A stretch of DNA of 64,000 nt. Origin: Alteribacillus sp. YIM 98480 (GTDB lineage Bacteria; Bacillota; Bacilli; Bacillales; Marinococcaceae). The translations under genes were made by a program, and so were the position numbers. How positions within the stretch are numbered: the stretch's first letter is position 1; every line of letters starts with the position of its first letter. The notes under the pieces are model-generated. The model saw nothing but the letters and a program-made list of their open reading frames with translations, was not told where the DNA came from and did no database searches. Shown here in pieces: positions 52,345 to 62,131 of this stretch. Location: assembly GCF_009765375.1 (NCBI RefSeq), contig NZ_VTOK01000014.1, positions 1-64,000 of the forward strand, given 5' to 3'.

Positions 52345-53334
52345 TTGACCCTAGAAAATGAGATATATGATATTACCATTATCGGGGGAGGTCCGACTGG
52401 TTTATTTACTGCTTTTTATGGAGGTATGCGGCAGGCGAAAGTCAAAATTATTGAAAGTATGCCTCAACTCGGCGGCCAGCTTTCGGCCCTTTACCCTGAA
52501 AAGTATATATACGATGTGGCAGGCTTTCCAAAAGTACGGGCACAAGAACTAGTGAATAACCTCATTGAACAAATGCACACGTTTGAGTCGGAGGTCGTAC
52601 TCGACCAATCGGTAAATAATGTTATCAAAACTGATAACGACTTCTTTGAACTGCATACAGATAAAGAAATCCATTATTCTAAAACCATTATTATCACTGC
52701 AGGCGTAGGTGCATTTCAACCGCGCAAGCTGAAAGTAGAAGGTGCAGAACCTTATGAAAACACCAATCTTCATTACTTTGTGAATGACTTAAAAGAATTT
52801 GCAGATCAAAAAGTTATGATATGCGGAGGCGGTGATTCAGCTGTAGATTGGGCCAATATGCTTGATCCGATTGCTGATGTAGCGCTTGTGCACCGCCGTG
52901 ATAAATTCCGTGCTCACGAGCACAGTGTAGAGCAGCTTAAACAATCAAATGTTGATATTGTCACGCCTTTCCAAGTGAAAGAACTTATCGGTGATGGAGA
53001 AAAAATTAAACAGGTAGCGATTGAAGAAGTTAAAGGAGACGCCGTTAAGACAATAGATGTTGACTCTTTAATCGTTAACTATGGTTTTATATCCTCTCTT
53101 GGCCCAATTAAGGAATGGAGTCTTGATATTGAAAAAAATATGATTCGTGTTAATTCCAAAATGGAAACAAACATTAAAGGAATTTACGCTGCAGGAGATG
53201 TCGCAACGTATGATGGAAAAGTTAAGCTTATCGCTACTGGCTTTGGTGAAGCTCCTACAGCAGTTAACAATGCGAAGGCTTATATTGATCCAAGCGCCCG
53301 TCTTCAGCCAGGCCACAGCTCTCATATGTTTTAA
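52345..53334 (+). CDS. yumC: Ferredoxin--NADP reductase, thioredoxin-reductase-like (YumC)
   Basis: A 329-residue flavoprotein closely matching YumC. The FAD loop is [20 protein letters not shown]; then [20 protein letters not shown] and [17 protein letters not shown] follow, with the NADPH loop [17 protein letters not shown] and [17 protein letters not shown]. It lacks the CxxC of thioredoxin reductase, as expected for FNR. The TTG start at 52345 is 7 nt after GGAGGT; the upstream ATG overlaps that site. It transfers electrons between NADPH and ferredoxin or flavodoxin. It is divergent from ndh and ends in a bidirectional terminator. Confidence 0.95.
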   Translation: MTLENEIYDITIIGGGPTGLFTAFYGGMRQAKVKIIESMPQLGGQLSALYPEKYIYDVAGFPKVRAQELVNNLIEQMHTFESEVVLDQSVNNVIKTDNDFFELHTDKEIHYSKTIIITAGVGAFQPRKLKVEGAEPYENTNLHYFVNDLKEFADQKVMICGGGDSAVDWANMLDPIADVALVHRRDKFRAHEHSVEQLKQSNVDIVTPFQVKELIGDGEKIKQVAIEEVKGDAVKTIDVDSLIVNYGFISSLGPIKEWSLDIEKNMIRVNSKMETNIKGIYAAGDVATYDGKVKLIATGFGEAPTAVNNAKAYIDPSARLQPGHSSHMF

Positions 53335-53390
53335 TATTAGAAAGCAAAAGTCTAATAAATGTCGAGCAAAAGAAAACAACCTCTTACTGA

Positions 53391-53433
53391 AAAAACCCCC
53401 TACCGTTCAATATTGAACAGTAAGGGGGTTTTC
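53391..53433 (+). terminator. Bidirectional terminator between yumC and yutM
   Basis: AAACCCCCTTACTGTTC and its complement AAACCCCCTACCGTTC form a stem around AATATT, with A runs on the left and T runs on the right, serving both convergent genes. Confidence 0.8.
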
Positions 53434-53434
53434 A

Positions 53435-53788
53435 TTAGCAATCCTCCGGTGTGCCGGCGTTTGTCGCTGTTTTGAATGAGCTTCCACATCCACAAGAAGC
53501 GATAGCGTTTGGATTGTCGATCGTAAAGCCGCCGCCCATCATATTTTCTTTATAATCAATGACTACCCCATCTAAGAGCGGGGCACTTTCTTTGTCTACA
53601 AGTATTTGCAACCCATTTTTTTCTTGTACCTTATCTGTATCTTCTATTTCTGCATCAAAACCCATTCCATAAGATAAACCGCTGCAGCCGCCGCCTTTAA
53701 CACCGACTCTAAGCTTCAGATTATCATCGTCTTCTTCTTTCATCATATGCTTTACACGCTCAATAGCAGCGTCTGTAATGTTAATCAT
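53435..53788 (-). CDS. yutM: HesB/IscA-family iron-sulfur cluster carrier (YutM, ErpA-like)
   Basis: A 117-residue A-type Fe-S carrier with all three conserved cysteines: Cys35 in VKGGGCSGLSYGM and Cys99/Cys101 in ASCGCGSSF. It delivers [2Fe-2S] or [4Fe-4S] clusters to apoproteins. The ATG at 53788 follows AAAGGAGG. It matches B. subtilis YutM in the yumC-yutM-dapF order. It is monocistronic. Confidence 0.93.
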   Translation of the reverse strand: MINITDAAIERVKHMMKEEDDDNLKLRVGVKGGGCSGLSYGMGFDAEIEDTDKVQEKNGLQILVDKESAPLLDGVVIDYKENMMGGGFTIDNPNAIASCGCGSSFKTATNAGTPEDC

Positions 53789-53864
53789 TGAAAAACCTCC
53801 TTTAAAGTTTATCAATTCGGAGATTGATTTCTTTATGGTAGTATATCGTTTTTCAAAGTACCTT

Positions 53865-54080
53865 TCAAATGATCTGGCATTTTCTTAGACTGAGGGAAGT
53901 TACAGAAGGGAAAGATTTCGTGTCCGTCCTAAGCATTTTATTGTGTTCCTGATCCACTTTTTGGCTGTAATGCAAGACTAAAGGATGCTCTAAACCATGG
54001 AGTTCAGCAGCTTCCATCATCTTTTGCCGTAGAGTTTCTAACTCTTTTTTCTCCATGACAGGGAATACATGTTTTTCCAT
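53865..54080 (-). CDS. Spo0E-like sporulation regulatory phosphatase
   Basis: A 71-residue small helical protein of the Spo0E/Sda-type aspartyl-phosphate phosphatase family. The signature helix pair is LETLRQKMMEAAELHGLEHP followed by LVLHYSQKVDQEHNKML, with the SQxxD motif that dephosphorylates Spo0A~P. The ATG at 54080 follows GGGGAGGGAAGGG. It supports an endospore former. It lies between yutM and dapF, a position with no B. subtilis counterpart, so it is probably a lineage-specific paralogue. Confidence 0.85.
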   Translation of the reverse strand: MEKHVFPVMEKKELETLRQKMMEAAELHGLEHPLVLHYSQKVDQEHNKMLRTDTKSFPSVTSLSLRKCQII

Positions 54081-54303
54081 TCCCTTCCCTCCCCTTTTTA
54101 GAGTAAATGGTTAAACGATATAATTCATTTTACCTTATTTCCCATGCAACAAACAATTTTAATCCAATCAATTGAACATTCTTTCATTTATATTTAGGTT
54201 TCTTTGGAGAGGTTATTCTGCCAAAATGGATATTAGAACAATCTGCTTGTGGTTTAGTCCCAATGGCGAATGCCAGCGCGTCAATTAAACCTTTTACTTT
54301 CTC

Positions 54304-55161
54304 TTACTCTTGCTTTATATACGTTCCTTCACATATTATCTCGGCCGGTCCTGTCATCCATATGTTGCCGTCCTCTTCCCACCTAATATGAAGATCTCCT
54401 CCAAGAAGATGAACGGTTACATCAATATCCTTTTTGGTTCGACCTGTCATTATAGCTGCTGCCACAGCAGCACAAGCTCCGGTACCGCATGCTTGTGTCA
54501 CCCCTGAACCTCTTTCCCACACACGAAAGTGCATGTTGTCATCAGCTGCCATTTCTACAAATTCAATGTTTGCTGATTCTGGAAACATGCTATGCTTTTC
54601 AAGAATAGGGCCTACTCTCTCCACTGGAGCAGTTTCGATCTCATCTACAAAAAACACTGCATGAGGGTTTCCCATTGAAAGGGCAGTCATATAAAAAGTG
54701 GTACCAGACACTTCTACGGCTTCTTCGATTGTTTTACTGTCTGGATTCCCCTCCATAGGCACGTCTTTTTTTAGTAAACGTGGAGGTCCCATATCCACAG
54801 AAATCAGCTTTACTTGCTGTCCACCTTCGCTTAACTCTACACTTGCTTTCACTGGGCCCCCAAGCGTTTCAACGGTGAACTCTTTTTTTGTCACGAGGTT
54901 TTTTTCAAAGGCCAGCTTTGCTACACAGCGCAGGCCGTTGCCGCAATTCTTTGCTTCGGAACCGTCTGCGTTAAAAACTCGCATCCGAATATCTTGATCA
55001 TTAGATGGTCCAATTAATATCATTCCATCTGAACCAATGCCTGTATTTTTATTTGAAAGATTTATTGCTAGTTCAGGTAAGTCTTCTTCTTTCAATGATT
55101 CTTCAAAAAGATTTATATAAATATAACTGTTGCCTAGACCGTGCATTTTAGTGAACTTCAT
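54304..55161 (-). CDS. dapF: Diaminopimelate epimerase
   Basis: A 285-residue DapF, a PLP-independent epimerase converting LL- to meso-diaminopimelate for lysine and peptidoglycan. The two active-site cysteines are in NCGNGLRCV (Cys73) and [33 protein letters not shown] and [12 protein letters not shown] are also diagnostic. The ATG at 55161 is the second of two adjacent ATGs after GAGGGAG and gives the usual N-terminus. Its start overlaps the stop of the zinc-ribbon gene upstream, so they are translationally coupled. Confidence 0.96.
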   Translation of the reverse strand: MKFTKMHGLGNSYIYINLFEESLKEEDLPELAINLSNKNTGIGSDGMILIGPSNDQDIRMRVFNADGSEAKNCGNGLRCVAKLAFEKNLVTKKEFTVETLGGPVKASVELSEGGQQVKLISVDMGPPRLLKKDVPMEGNPDSKTIEEAVEVSGTTFYMTALSMGNPHAVFFVDEIETAPVERVGPILEKHSMFPESANIEFVEMAADDNMHFRVWERGSGVTQACGTGACAAVAAAIMTGRTKKDIDVTVHLLGGDLHIRWEEDGNIWMTGPAEIICEGTYIKQE

Positions 55162-55412
55162 CATTTACTCCCTCGTTTCCTCAACGGCTCTGTGGTCCAA
55201 AAATAATCATTATCGGCTTGAACGATTGTCATTTTGGTGTGACAACAAGGCATTACAAGCGGTGTTTTTATTTCATCCATCGCATTTTCTAAGTCAGCTG
55301 GTTTCATATACGTAAGAACATTATCAGCACCACAATAGGGACAGTCTTCAATGTAAATATCATCACCCATTTTTTCATACGGCCACGTATTTTCAAAAGG
55401 AATCAATTTCAT
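55161..55412 (-). CDS. Small CxxC zinc-ribbon-like protein, unknown function
   Basis: An 83-residue protein with a CPYC knuckle ([13 protein letters not shown]) at about 24-27 and a second pair PCCHTK at about 55-56. Together these could bind zinc. The rest is [20 protein letters not shown] and [18 protein letters not shown]. The start follows GGGGGAAGGG. It overlaps dapF. I do not recognise the family, though the size and coupling to dapF point to a conserved Bacillaceae gene. Confidence 0.75.
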   Translation of the reverse strand: MKLIPFENTWPYEKMGDDIYIEDCPYCGADNVLTYMKPADLENAMDEIKTPLVMPCCHTKMTIVQADNDYFWTTEPLRKRGSK

Positions 55413-55472
55413 TATATCCCTTCCCCCTTAGTTATGTATTTTGAGCAGCCTGCTTTTCTCTATGTAAGGCGT

Positions 55473-55530
55473 AAAAAAGAAAGCTGTTTCCAAAGCGGAG
55501 CTTCGGGCTCCATGCTAAAGAAACAGCTCC
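55473..55530 (-). terminator. Probable terminator after yuzB
   Basis: On the minus strand GGAGCTGTTTC pairs with GAAACAGCTTTC with a large loop containing a second short hairpin (GGAGCCCGAAGCTCC), followed by TTTTTTAC. Confidence 0.55.
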
Positions 55531-55536
55531 TTATTT

Positions 55537-55773
55537 CTAAAACATTGGATTTTCATCCAAGTATTTATAAATATTGGAAAGCAGCTCTTCTGAAGATTCC
55601 CCTTCTACAACTTCTCCGTTTACTAGGGCATACATGCTGACAGCACACTGCCCGCAGTTACCGAGACAGCCGTATTCAATAATATCAAGGTTGGGGTCTT
55701 TTTCTAATTCTTCTTTTACTTTTTGAGTGCCGCTCGCCAGATTACTTAAACAAAATTCTATAATCGGCCTCAT
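55537..55773 (-). CDS. yuzB: DUF1450 protein YuzB
   Basis: A 78-residue protein matching Yuz[41 protein letters not shown] and [20 protein letters not shown]. The CxxxxxC and CGQC cysteines resemble a thioredoxin-like [2Fe-2S] fold, but the function is unknown. The ATG at 55773 follows AGAGGTGAGAATA and is preferred to an upstream start. It is divergent from the TetR-YutJ fusion, as yuzB is next to yutJ in B. subtilis. Confidence 0.92.
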   Translation of the reverse strand: MRPIIEFCLSNLASGTQKVKEELEKDPNLDIIEYGCLGNCGQCAVSMYALVNGEVVEGESSEELLSNIYKYLDENPMF

Positions 55774-56021
55774 TATTCTCACCTCTTTAAGGGTCTGCAA
55801 TTATCCTATCGCTGCATGTACAATAAGTCAACACGTTTTACTTATCAGGAATTTAGAGAAGAATAAACCGCTATTACATCGCGGCAATTCATAATAATTA
55901 GATTTTTCTTCAGATTGTTGTAAATTTGCCATAAAATCGTTATAATCTTAAGTGACCGAGGTCATTTTTTACATATTCTTAGTACATTAAATTTTCTCTG
56001 TTCTATTGGAGAGATAAAAAA

Positions 56022-57662
56022 ATGAAAAGATCTGAAAAAAAACAACAAACCAGGGGAAAAATATTAAGTGCTGCCGTTTCTCTTTTTCGAGAAAAAGGGT
56101 TTGAATCGACCACAGTTCAGGAAATTACAGAAACAGTAGAGGTAGCTAAAGGAACCTTTTTTAATTATTTCCCTACAAAAGAGTCCATCATGGAAACGTT
56201 AGCTGAAGACCGGCTTTATGAGGTAGATGAATATTTAAAAACATATGGACTCCAAACGATAACATTTATTTCAAAACTCCGGGCGCACTTTAGTTTTTTT
56301 CTAGGTGAATATCATTTTAACCCAGAATTAACCCGGCGCATTTGGCAGCATGTTGTTGAAAGTGACTCCCTTCTTCTTGAGAAATGGAATGAACTGCTAG
56401 AAATTGGTATACAACGTGAAGAAGTAAAAGCCGATACAGATGTCTCATTATGGGCTAACGTCATTAACAGTCACTTTTATTACACATTAGCAGCTTGCAA
56501 GGAAGATACCCGTGAAGCGTTTTTAGATGAGCTTATGTTATTATTGCATACCAGCTTAAAAGGAATTCTTACTAAAAGGGGTAATCGTGCTATGAAAAGA
56601 TTAGTTATTTTAGGAGGGGGTTATGGAGGCATGCGGATTTTACAGCGGCTGCTTCCTAACGATCTTCCAGACGATATAGAATTAGTGCTTGTAGACAAAC
56701 TTCCATATCATTGTTTTAAAACGGAGTATTATGCATTAGCTGCAGGGACGGAATCCGATCACGATGTAAGAGTGCCTTTTCCTAAGCATGACCGCCTTTC
56801 CCTGCATTTTGGCACCGTTGATTCTATCGACAGAGATAACAAACTTATTCATATGAGAGGAGAAGAGCCTCTTTCTTATGACATATTAATCATTGGCCTT
56901 GGCTGTGAAGATAAATATCACGGTGTACCCGGTGCAGAGGAAAATACGTACAGCATTCAAAGCATGGAAAAAACGAGACGAACATATGAAGCGCTTAATA
57001 ACCTGCCTGCTCAATCTGTTGTTTCTATTGTCGGTGCTGGGTTAAGTGGTGTAGAAGTGGCAAGTGAACTTAGAGAAAGCCGCTCCGACCTGCATATAAA
57101 ACTTTTTGACCGCGGCGAAACGATTTTGCCCATGTTTCCAAAACGTCTTAGCAATTATGTACAAAATTGGTTTGTAAAGCATGAAGTAGAAGTAATCAGC
57201 AATTCAAACATTACGAAAGTCGAAAAAAATGGTTTGTATAACCATGACGATTTTATAGCCTCTGACGCCATTATTTGGACAGCAGGTATACAGCCGAACA
57301 AAGTAGTACGTGATCTTGATGTAAAAAAAGATGAAAAAGGACGGGTAGTGTTGACCCCCCACCACCACCTGCCTGATGAAGAAAACACCTTTGTTGTCGG
57401 AGATTGTGCCAGCCTCCCTCACGCCCCAAGCGCACAGCTTGCAGAAGGACAGGCGGAGCAAATTGCGATGGTTCTAAAAAAACGCTGGAACAATGAAGCC
57501 CTGCCGGAAAAGCTTCCAAAAATCAAATTAAAAGGGGTTCTTGGCTCCTTAGGAAAAAAACACGGGTTTGGCGTGATGGGAGATACAGCTGTAACAGGAA
57601 GAGTAGCACGGCTCTTAAAAAGCGGTGTGTTATGGATGTATAAACATCATTCTGGTGTATAA
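56022..57662 (+). CDS. yutJ: TetR-family regulator fused to a YutJ-type NADH dehydrogenase
   Basis: 546 residues in one frame. Residues 1-188 are a complete TetR regulator: KKQQTRGKILSAAVSLFREK, GFESTTVQEITETVEVAKGT and FFNYFPTKES form the HTH; a helical effector domain ends in LLHTSLKGILTKRGN. Residues 191-546 are a complete YutJ-like NDH-2: RLVILGGGYGGMRILQRL, LPYHCFKTEYYALAAGTESD, VVSIVGAGLSGVEVASEL and NTFVVGDCASLPHAPSAQLA. No stop codon separates them. A possible internal start exists at ATG 56592 with AAAAGGGG about 10 nt upstream, so the oxidoreductase may also be made alone. B. subtilis has only the separate yutJ. Confidence 0.85.
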   Translation: MKRSEKKQQTRGKILSAAVSLFREKGFESTTVQEITETVEVAKGTFFNYFPTKESIMETLAEDRLYEVDEYLKTYGLQTITFISKLRAHFSFFLGEYHFNPELTRRIWQHVVESDSLLLEKWNELLEIGIQREEVKADTDVSLWANVINSHFYYTLAACKEDTREAFLDELMLLLHTSLKGILTKRGNRAMKRLVILGGGYGGMRILQRLLPNDLPDDIELVLVDKLPYHCFKTEYYALAAGTESDHDVRVPFPKHDRLSLHFGTVDSIDRDNKLIHMRGEEPLSYDILIIGLGCEDKYHGVPGAEENTYSIQSMEKTRRTYEALNNLPAQSVVSIVGAGLSGVEVASELRESRSDLHIKLFDRGETILPMFPKRLSNYVQNWFVKHEVEVISNSNITKVEKNGLYNHDDFIASDAIIWTAGIQPNKVVRDLDVKKDEKGRVVLTPHHHLPDEENTFVVGDCASLPHAPSAQLAEGQAEQIAMVLKKRWNNEALPEKLPKIKLKGVLGSLGKKHGFGVMGDTAVTGRVARLLKSGVLWMYKHHSGV

Positions 57663-57702
57663 AGAAAACGTGACGAGATGCAGACACCAATCCTACCAGT
57701 GA

Positions 57703-57741
57703 AAAAGGCTGCGATCGGCAATTATTGCTGATGCAGCCCTT
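57703..57741 (+). terminator. Bidirectional terminator between the fusion gene and yuzD
   Basis: GGCTGC-G-ATCGGCAAT pairs with ATTGCTGAT-GCAGCC; both strands end in T-rich tails. The stem includes the yuzD stop codon. Confidence 0.65.
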
Positions 57742-58045
57742 CTATTTTTTGATACAGCTTTTTTAAACGAGGATTCCCTTCCGCAGCAATTTCCCCTTCA
57801 ATGGTCACGAGAGGATACATTAAATCACCAGCAGAAATTTCTTCTGCGATTTGCAGGTCTTTGCCTTCTAAATGAGATTTTTCTATATCCACGTACATAA
57901 AATGAAACGTTTTGCTTGGATACTTCCGAGTAAGCGCTGCTTCTAACCATTCCTTTGTCTCAAGACTTGAAGGGAAATGAACACAACTTGGACATTTCTT
58001 TTCGGCTCCATATATTTTCACTTCAATTGATTTTGTTTCTCGCAT
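57722..58045 (-). CDS. yuzD: DUF1462 protein YuzD
   Basis: A 107-residue thioredoxin-fold protein of the YuzD family: EVKIYGAEKKCPSCVHFPSS with a CPSC pair in the redox position, FHFMYVDIEKSHLEGKDLQI, and YPLVTIEGEIAAEGNPRLKK. The fold suggests a disulfide or metal role but no function is known. The start follows GGGGGAGAGCGG. It is convergent with the fusion gene and divergent from yutI, matching the B. subtilis yutJ-yuzD-yutI order. Confidence 0.9.
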   Translation of the reverse strand: MRETKSIEVKIYGAEKKCPSCVHFPSSLETKEWLEAALTRKYPSKTFHFMYVDIEKSHLEGKDLQIAEEISAGDLMYPLVTIEGEIAAEGNPRLKKLYQKIEGLHQQ

Positions 58046-58221
58046 GAACCGCTCTCCCCCTTTTTTTCTATCTTACTATTTGATATTCTATATAAGCAAT
58101 GACGTTTTCAAATAATACGACCTCTTTGGTTGTCATTAACAAGCGTTTCATAGTAGAATATGGATTAAGCCCTAATGATTATGGAATATATCCGAAAAGG
58201 ATAATATAATAAGGGGAAAGA

Positions 58222-58485
58222 ATGAAAGGAGAGATGAAAAGCATGCCAAACACAACAGAAGACATGCACGCTCAAGTCCAGGAAGTTCTCGAAAAGCTGC
58301 GTCCGTTTTTGCTGCGTGACGGCGGAGACGTTGAATTAGTTGATGTTGAAGACGGCATTGTTAAAGTTCGTCTTATGGGAGCATGCGGCTCTTGCCCATC
58401 TTCTACAATTACATTGAAAGCAGGAATCGAGCGCGCTCTGCTTGAAGAAGTTCCTGGTGTAGTGGAGTTAGAACAAGTATTTTAA
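58222..58485 (+). CDS. yutI: NifU-like Fe-S scaffold/carrier (YutI)
   Basis: An 87-residue protein consisting of the NifU C-terminal domain: [40 protein letters not shown] (Cys-x-x-Cys cluster ligands) and [20 protein letters not shown]. It is almost identical in motif content to B. subtilis YutI and Nfu proteins that carry Fe-S clusters. The ATG at 58222 lies 5 nt after AAGGGG; ATGs at 58234 and 58243 are alternatives, the latter after AAAGGAG at a long spacing. Confidence 0.93.
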   Translation: MKGEMKSMPNTTEDMHAQVQEVLEKLRPFLLRDGGDVELVDVEDGIVKVRLMGACGSCPSSTITLKAGIERALLEEVPGVVELEQVF

Positions 58486-58504
58486 TGACCATTTGACGTC
58501 ATTT

Positions 58505-58539
58505 AAAAAGGGTGCCCCCAGTGCGGGACACCCTTTTTG
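58505..58539 (+). terminator. Bidirectional terminator between yutI and thrB
   Basis: AAAAAGGGTGCCCC / GGGACACCCTTTTT, with A and T runs on both sides, for convergent yutI and thrB. Confidence 0.75.
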
Positions 58540-58610
58540 TTATGGCATCAAAAGCATAAAGATTACGACGAATGGCGGATACACCAATTGGATTTGCAGC
58601 TCGCCCATGA

Positions 58611-59516
58611 CTAGCTGGTTTTTGCGGTAAGTTTTTTATATCGTACGTTCGATCCAAAAGGAGCAGGCTTAGCTGTTTGCACTTGAAACTGCGGATAATC
58701 TTTTTGCAGTTTTTCGCATACTTCTTCCCCTTTTCCTCTTGGGACAATGCACATAACAGTAGGACCTGCGCCGCTTAAAGCAGCCCCATATGCTCCGTAA
58801 TCCTGTATGTTCTCCATGATCTCTGCCAATCCTGGTACAAGTTTTTCCCTGTACGGGTGATGGAAGACATCACGCACCATCATTTTTCCTACCAATTCCC
58901 AGTTTTCTTTTAAAAGAGCAGCTACCAGGACATTGCTTACAGCACTGCCTTGAACAGCCTTATGATATTGCAGCGACTCCGGTAAAATTCCTCTTGCTTT
59001 CTTTGTCATCAATTCAGAAGATGGAACAGCCATCACTAAATCAATATCCGGTACGCCGCAATGAACCATGTCTGTTTCCTCTTCAGTGTGTGAGCCGACA
59101 ATTAAACCGCCGTATAAACAAGGTCCTACATTGTCAGGATGACCCTCCCACGCACTGGCGAACCTCATTTTTTCTTCTTTTAAAAGGGAAGCATTAGTTA
59201 GCTGATCGGTAAGCTCAATTGCAGCAATAATGGCTGCTGCACTGCTCCCTAGTCCTCTAGCAAGCGGTATATCACTAGTCATTTTGACTTCACAAGCCGG
59301 AAGTTCTTTGCCGAGCTGTCTGGCTAATTCTTCTGCAACTTGATATACCAAATTATCTTTTCCTTCAGGGATATCAGCCAACTCAGGAGAGTCAGAATAA
59401 AATCTCCACTCAAAAGCGCGTTCTGCTTCTAACGTTAAATAGCGATTAACCGCAAGACCAATAGAATCAAATCCTGGGCCTAAATTAGCGGAGCTTGCTG
59501 GGACCGTGATAACCAT
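58611..59516 (-). CDS. thrB: Homoserine kinase
   Basis: A 301-residue GHMP-family kinase. It begins MVITVPASSANLGPGFDSIG, has the ATP loop SDIPLARGLGSSAAAIIAAI, FHHPYREKLVPGLAEIM and the C-terminal GAYGAALSGAGPTVMCI. It phosphorylates homoserine for threonine synthesis. The ATG at 59516 follows GGGAGGTG. It overlaps the ThrC stop region by a few bases (the thrC gene ends at 59521), so hom-thrC-thrB is one operon, in the same order as B. subtilis. Confidence 0.96.
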   Translation of the reverse strand: MVITVPASSANLGPGFDSIGLAVNRYLTLEAERAFEWRFYSDSPELADIPEGKDNLVYQVAEELARQLGKELPACEVKMTSDIPLARGLGSSAAAIIAAIELTDQLTNASLLKEEKMRFASAWEGHPDNVGPCLYGGLIVGSHTEEETDMVHCGVPDIDLVMAVPSSELMTKKARGILPESLQYHKAVQGSAVSNVLVAALLKENWELVGKMMVRDVFHHPYREKLVPGLAEIMENIQDYGAYGAALSGAGPTVMCIVPRGKGEEVCEKLQKDYPQFQVQTAKPAPFGSNVRYKKLTAKTS

Positions 59517-59520
59517 TTTT

Positions 59521-60591
59521 TCACCTCCCACTTGTCACCCCTCCTTTGAGCTGTTCAAGAAAGGCTTCTTCTTCGTTTGGTATGACTGTAGGTTTTACGG
59601 TTACCGTATCAATAGCTGTGCTTGGATCCTTTAATCCGTTACCGGTTAATACACATACAACCTTGGAACCTTTTGGAACCGCTCCGCTTTCTATTTGTTT
59701 TTTCAATCCTGCAATGGAAGCGCAAGAAGCTGGTTCGGCAAAAACACCTTCTTTTTGAGCTAGAAGCTGATAGGCTTCTAAAATTTCTTCGTCTGTGACC
59801 ATGCCAATTTGCCCGTTTGACTCATCAGCTGCTTCTACTGCTTTTGACCAGCTGGCTGGATTTCCTATTCGAATAGCTGTAGCTACCGTTTCCGGCTCTT
59901 CAATAACTTTATCTTTCACAATAGCAGCGGCGCCTTCTGCTTCAAATCCATGCATTTGCGGAAGTCCGGTGCTTTTTTTATCGTTGTACTCTTTAAATCC
60001 TTTCCAATAAGCTGTTATATTCCCTGCATTTCCGACCGGGATGGAAAGAACATCCGGAGCTTCTCCGAGGACATCACAAATTTCAAAAGCGGATGTCTTC
60101 TGCCCCTCAATTCGATAAGGATTTACGGAGTTAACAAGCGTAATGTTTTCTTTTTTGCTCACAGAGCGGACAATGTCGAGCGCGTTATCAAAATTGCCCT
60201 GAATTTCAAACACTTCTGCTCCGTACATGACAGCCTGTGCAAGTTTACCCAGTGCAATTTTTCCTTCTGGTATAACGACAATACAGCGAAGACCTGCTCT
60301 AGCTCCATATGCCGCAGCTGCAGCAGAAGTATTACCGGTGGAGGCGCATATGATGGCTTTGCTTCCTTCTTCTTTAGCTTTTGCAACAGCCATTACCATG
60401 CCGCGGTCTTTAAAGGAACCGGTAGGATTAGCACCTTCTGTTTTTACATAAATTTCTGCTCCCCACTCTTCTGATAAACGCTCAAGCGGTATGAGCGGGG
60501 TATTTCCTTCATTTAAAGTCAAAAGCGGTGTCTCATCGTTCACCGGTAAATATTCTTTATAGGTGTGAAGCAATCCCTTCCAGCTGCTCAT
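59521..60591 (-). CDS. thrC: Threonine synthase
   Basis: A 356-residue PLP enzyme of fold type [38 protein letters not shown] with Schiff-base Lys61, [40 protein letters not shown] and [16 protein letters not shown] are diagnostic. It converts O-phosphohomoserine to threonine. The start ATG shares one base with the TAA stop of hom (TAATG), so translation is coupled. Length is normal for Bacillus. Confidence 0.97.
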   Translation of the reverse strand: MSSWKGLLHTYKEYLPVNDETPLLTLNEGNTPLIPLERLSEEWGAEIYVKTEGANPTGSFKDRGMVMAVAKAKEEGSKAIICASTGNTSAAAAAYGARAGLRCIVVIPEGKIALGKLAQAVMYGAEVFEIQGNFDNALDIVRSVSKKENITLVNSVNPYRIEGQKTSAFEICDVLGEAPDVLSIPVGNAGNITAYWKGFKEYNDKKSTGLPQMHGFEAEGAAAIVKDKVIEEPETVATAIRIGNPASWSKAVEAADESNGQIGMVTDEEILEAYQLLAQKEGVFAEPASCASIAGLKKQIESGAVPKGSKVVCVLTGNGLKDPSTAIDTVTVKPTVIPNEEEAFLEQLKGGVTSGR

Positions 60592-61892
60592 TACGCTTGT
60601 CCTCCCTCGACGCGGTAACTGCTTTTAACATCCAGTACGACGTCCATATTTTCTAACTCTTTATAAATTCTTTCATACACTGCTCTATTGATAGTATGAG
60701 TAATAATAACCACTTCAGCCACAGGCTCTTCTTCATCCAACGGCCATTGCAGCAGCTTTTCAAAACTGACATCCTCTTTTGCAAACAAAGAGGTCAACGC
60801 ATCAAATGTGCCCGTCTCATCTCTTACTTGCAAACGCAGAAAGTATTTTGAATCTACTTCTTCATCTGTTTTGAGCTCTTTTATATGGAGCGGTGAATGA
60901 ATGGTTCTGCCGCTTACTCCTAAACGTAAGTTTTTCACAACGGTGACTAAATCAGATACTACTGCTGTAGCAGTTGGCAGCGAACCTGCACCAGGTCCGT
61001 AGAACATCGTTTCGCCTACTGCTTCTCCGTATACATAAACAGCGTTATATTCGTCTTGTACAGCTGCAAGCGGATGACTGTTTGGCAAGAGCATTGGCTG
61101 AACCGTCAGCTCCACTCGTCCTTCTGTCCGTTTTGCAAGACCAATTAGTTTTAGAGTATAACCGAGTTGTTTGCAATATTTCATGTCCTCGGTCGTAACT
61201 GTTGTAATACCTCGAACAATAACGTCTTCAAGGTCAACATTCATAGAAAAACCAAGCGTAGCCAATATCGCCATCTTACGAGCTGCATCAAGGCCTTCTA
61301 CGTCTGATGTAGGATCACTTTCGGCAAAACCGAGCTCTTGAGCTTCCTTTAGAACCTCTTCATAATCTCTGCCATCTTGTTCCATTTTAGTCAAAATATA
61401 ATTTGTTGTCCCATTTACAATACCCATCATTTGGGTAATACGGTCAGCAGATAAGCCTTCGCTCACTCCTCGAATAACGGGAATCCCCCCCGCAACGCTT
61501 GCTTCATAAAACAAGTCACAGCCGTTATCTGCTGCAACTTTCAGCAATTCTGCTCCATACAAAGCCATTAAATCTTTGTTGGCTGTCACTACATGTTTTT
61601 TATTATTAAGAGCCTGGAGAATGTACTCTCGAGCTTGCTGTACTCCCCCCATCACCTCAATAACTACATCAATATCCGGATCGTTTAAAACCTCTTCAGC
61701 ATGAACGGTTAATTGACCCTGGTCAATTTGCGATCCCCGGTATTTATCTTTATCTCTAACAAGCACCTTGCCAATCGTAATACCACACCCAACTTGGTGC
61801 TTTAGTTCTTGTTGATGCTCATTTACAATTTGGATAACTCCGCTTCCTACAGTACCCAGACCGAGTAATCCAATAACCACTCCATGTTCCAT
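60591..61892 (-). CDS. hom: Homoserine dehydrogenase
   Basis: A 433-residue enzyme: NAD(P) fold [16 protein letters not shown] (about 8-23), catalytic-domain motifs [47 protein letters not shown] and [20 protein letters not shown], and a C-terminal ACT domain from about 355 ([16 protein letters not shown]) for threonine feedback. The ATG at 61892 follows AGGGGTGGAGAG. It reduces aspartate semialdehyde to homoserine. First gene of the hom-thrC-thrB operon; a palindrome lies about 70 nt upstream. Confidence 0.97.
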   Translation of the reverse strand: MEHGVVIGLLGLGTVGSGVIQIVNEHQQELKHQVGCGITIGKVLVRDKDKYRGSQIDQGQLTVHAEEVLNDPDIDVVIEVMGGVQQAREYILQALNNKKHVVTANKDLMALYGAELLKVAADNGCDLFYEASVAGGIPVIRGVSEGLSADRITQMMGIVNGTTNYILTKMEQDGRDYEEVLKEAQELGFAESDPTSDVEGLDAARKMAILATLGFSMNVDLEDVIVRGITTVTTEDMKYCKQLGYTLKLIGLAKRTEGRVELTVQPMLLPNSHPLAAVQDEYNAVYVYGEAVGETMFYGPGAGSLPTATAVVSDLVTVVKNLRLGVSGRTIHSPLHIKELKTDEEVDSKYFLRLQVRDETGTFDALTSLFAKEDVSFEKLLQWPLDEEEPVAEVVIITHTINRAVYERIYKELENMDVVLDVKSSYRVEGGQA

Positions 61893-61960
61893 ACTCTCCA
61901 CCCCTTGCGCCTGTTCCGAACTTTACTTGAATAGTACATATCATGGCATAAAAGCCTATA

Positions 61961-61978
61961 ATATGTCAATTGGCATAT
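61961..61978 (-). promoter_or_regulatory. Palindrome upstream of hom
   Basis: ATATGTCAATTGGCATAT, an 18-nt dyad with one mismatched pair per arm, contains TTGACA on the minus strand. It lies 70 nt before the hom start. It could be the operator of a threonine-operon regulator; the binder is unknown. Confidence 0.4.
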
Positions 61979-62131
61979 CGTCTATATTCCCACATAATGT
62001 TTTCGTATAGTAAACAAATGTCTCTGTATAATGGACATTATATAAGGAAATCGACATTATGACAAGGGGATTTCTATAAAATATTTAGAATTAAGTGTTT
62101 TGCTTACACGGTGTGCTAAGGCCTAAAATAA

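Noticed and set aside
54187-54303. Open frame of 38 codons continuing in the dapF frame after its TAA
   Set aside because: No start codon or ribosome site, and a run of this length is not improbable; stop readthrough is unsupported.
58499-58747. Minus-strand 82-codon ORF at the yutI-thrB junction
   Set aside because: Overlaps the thrB C-terminus and the terminator in another frame, with no motif.
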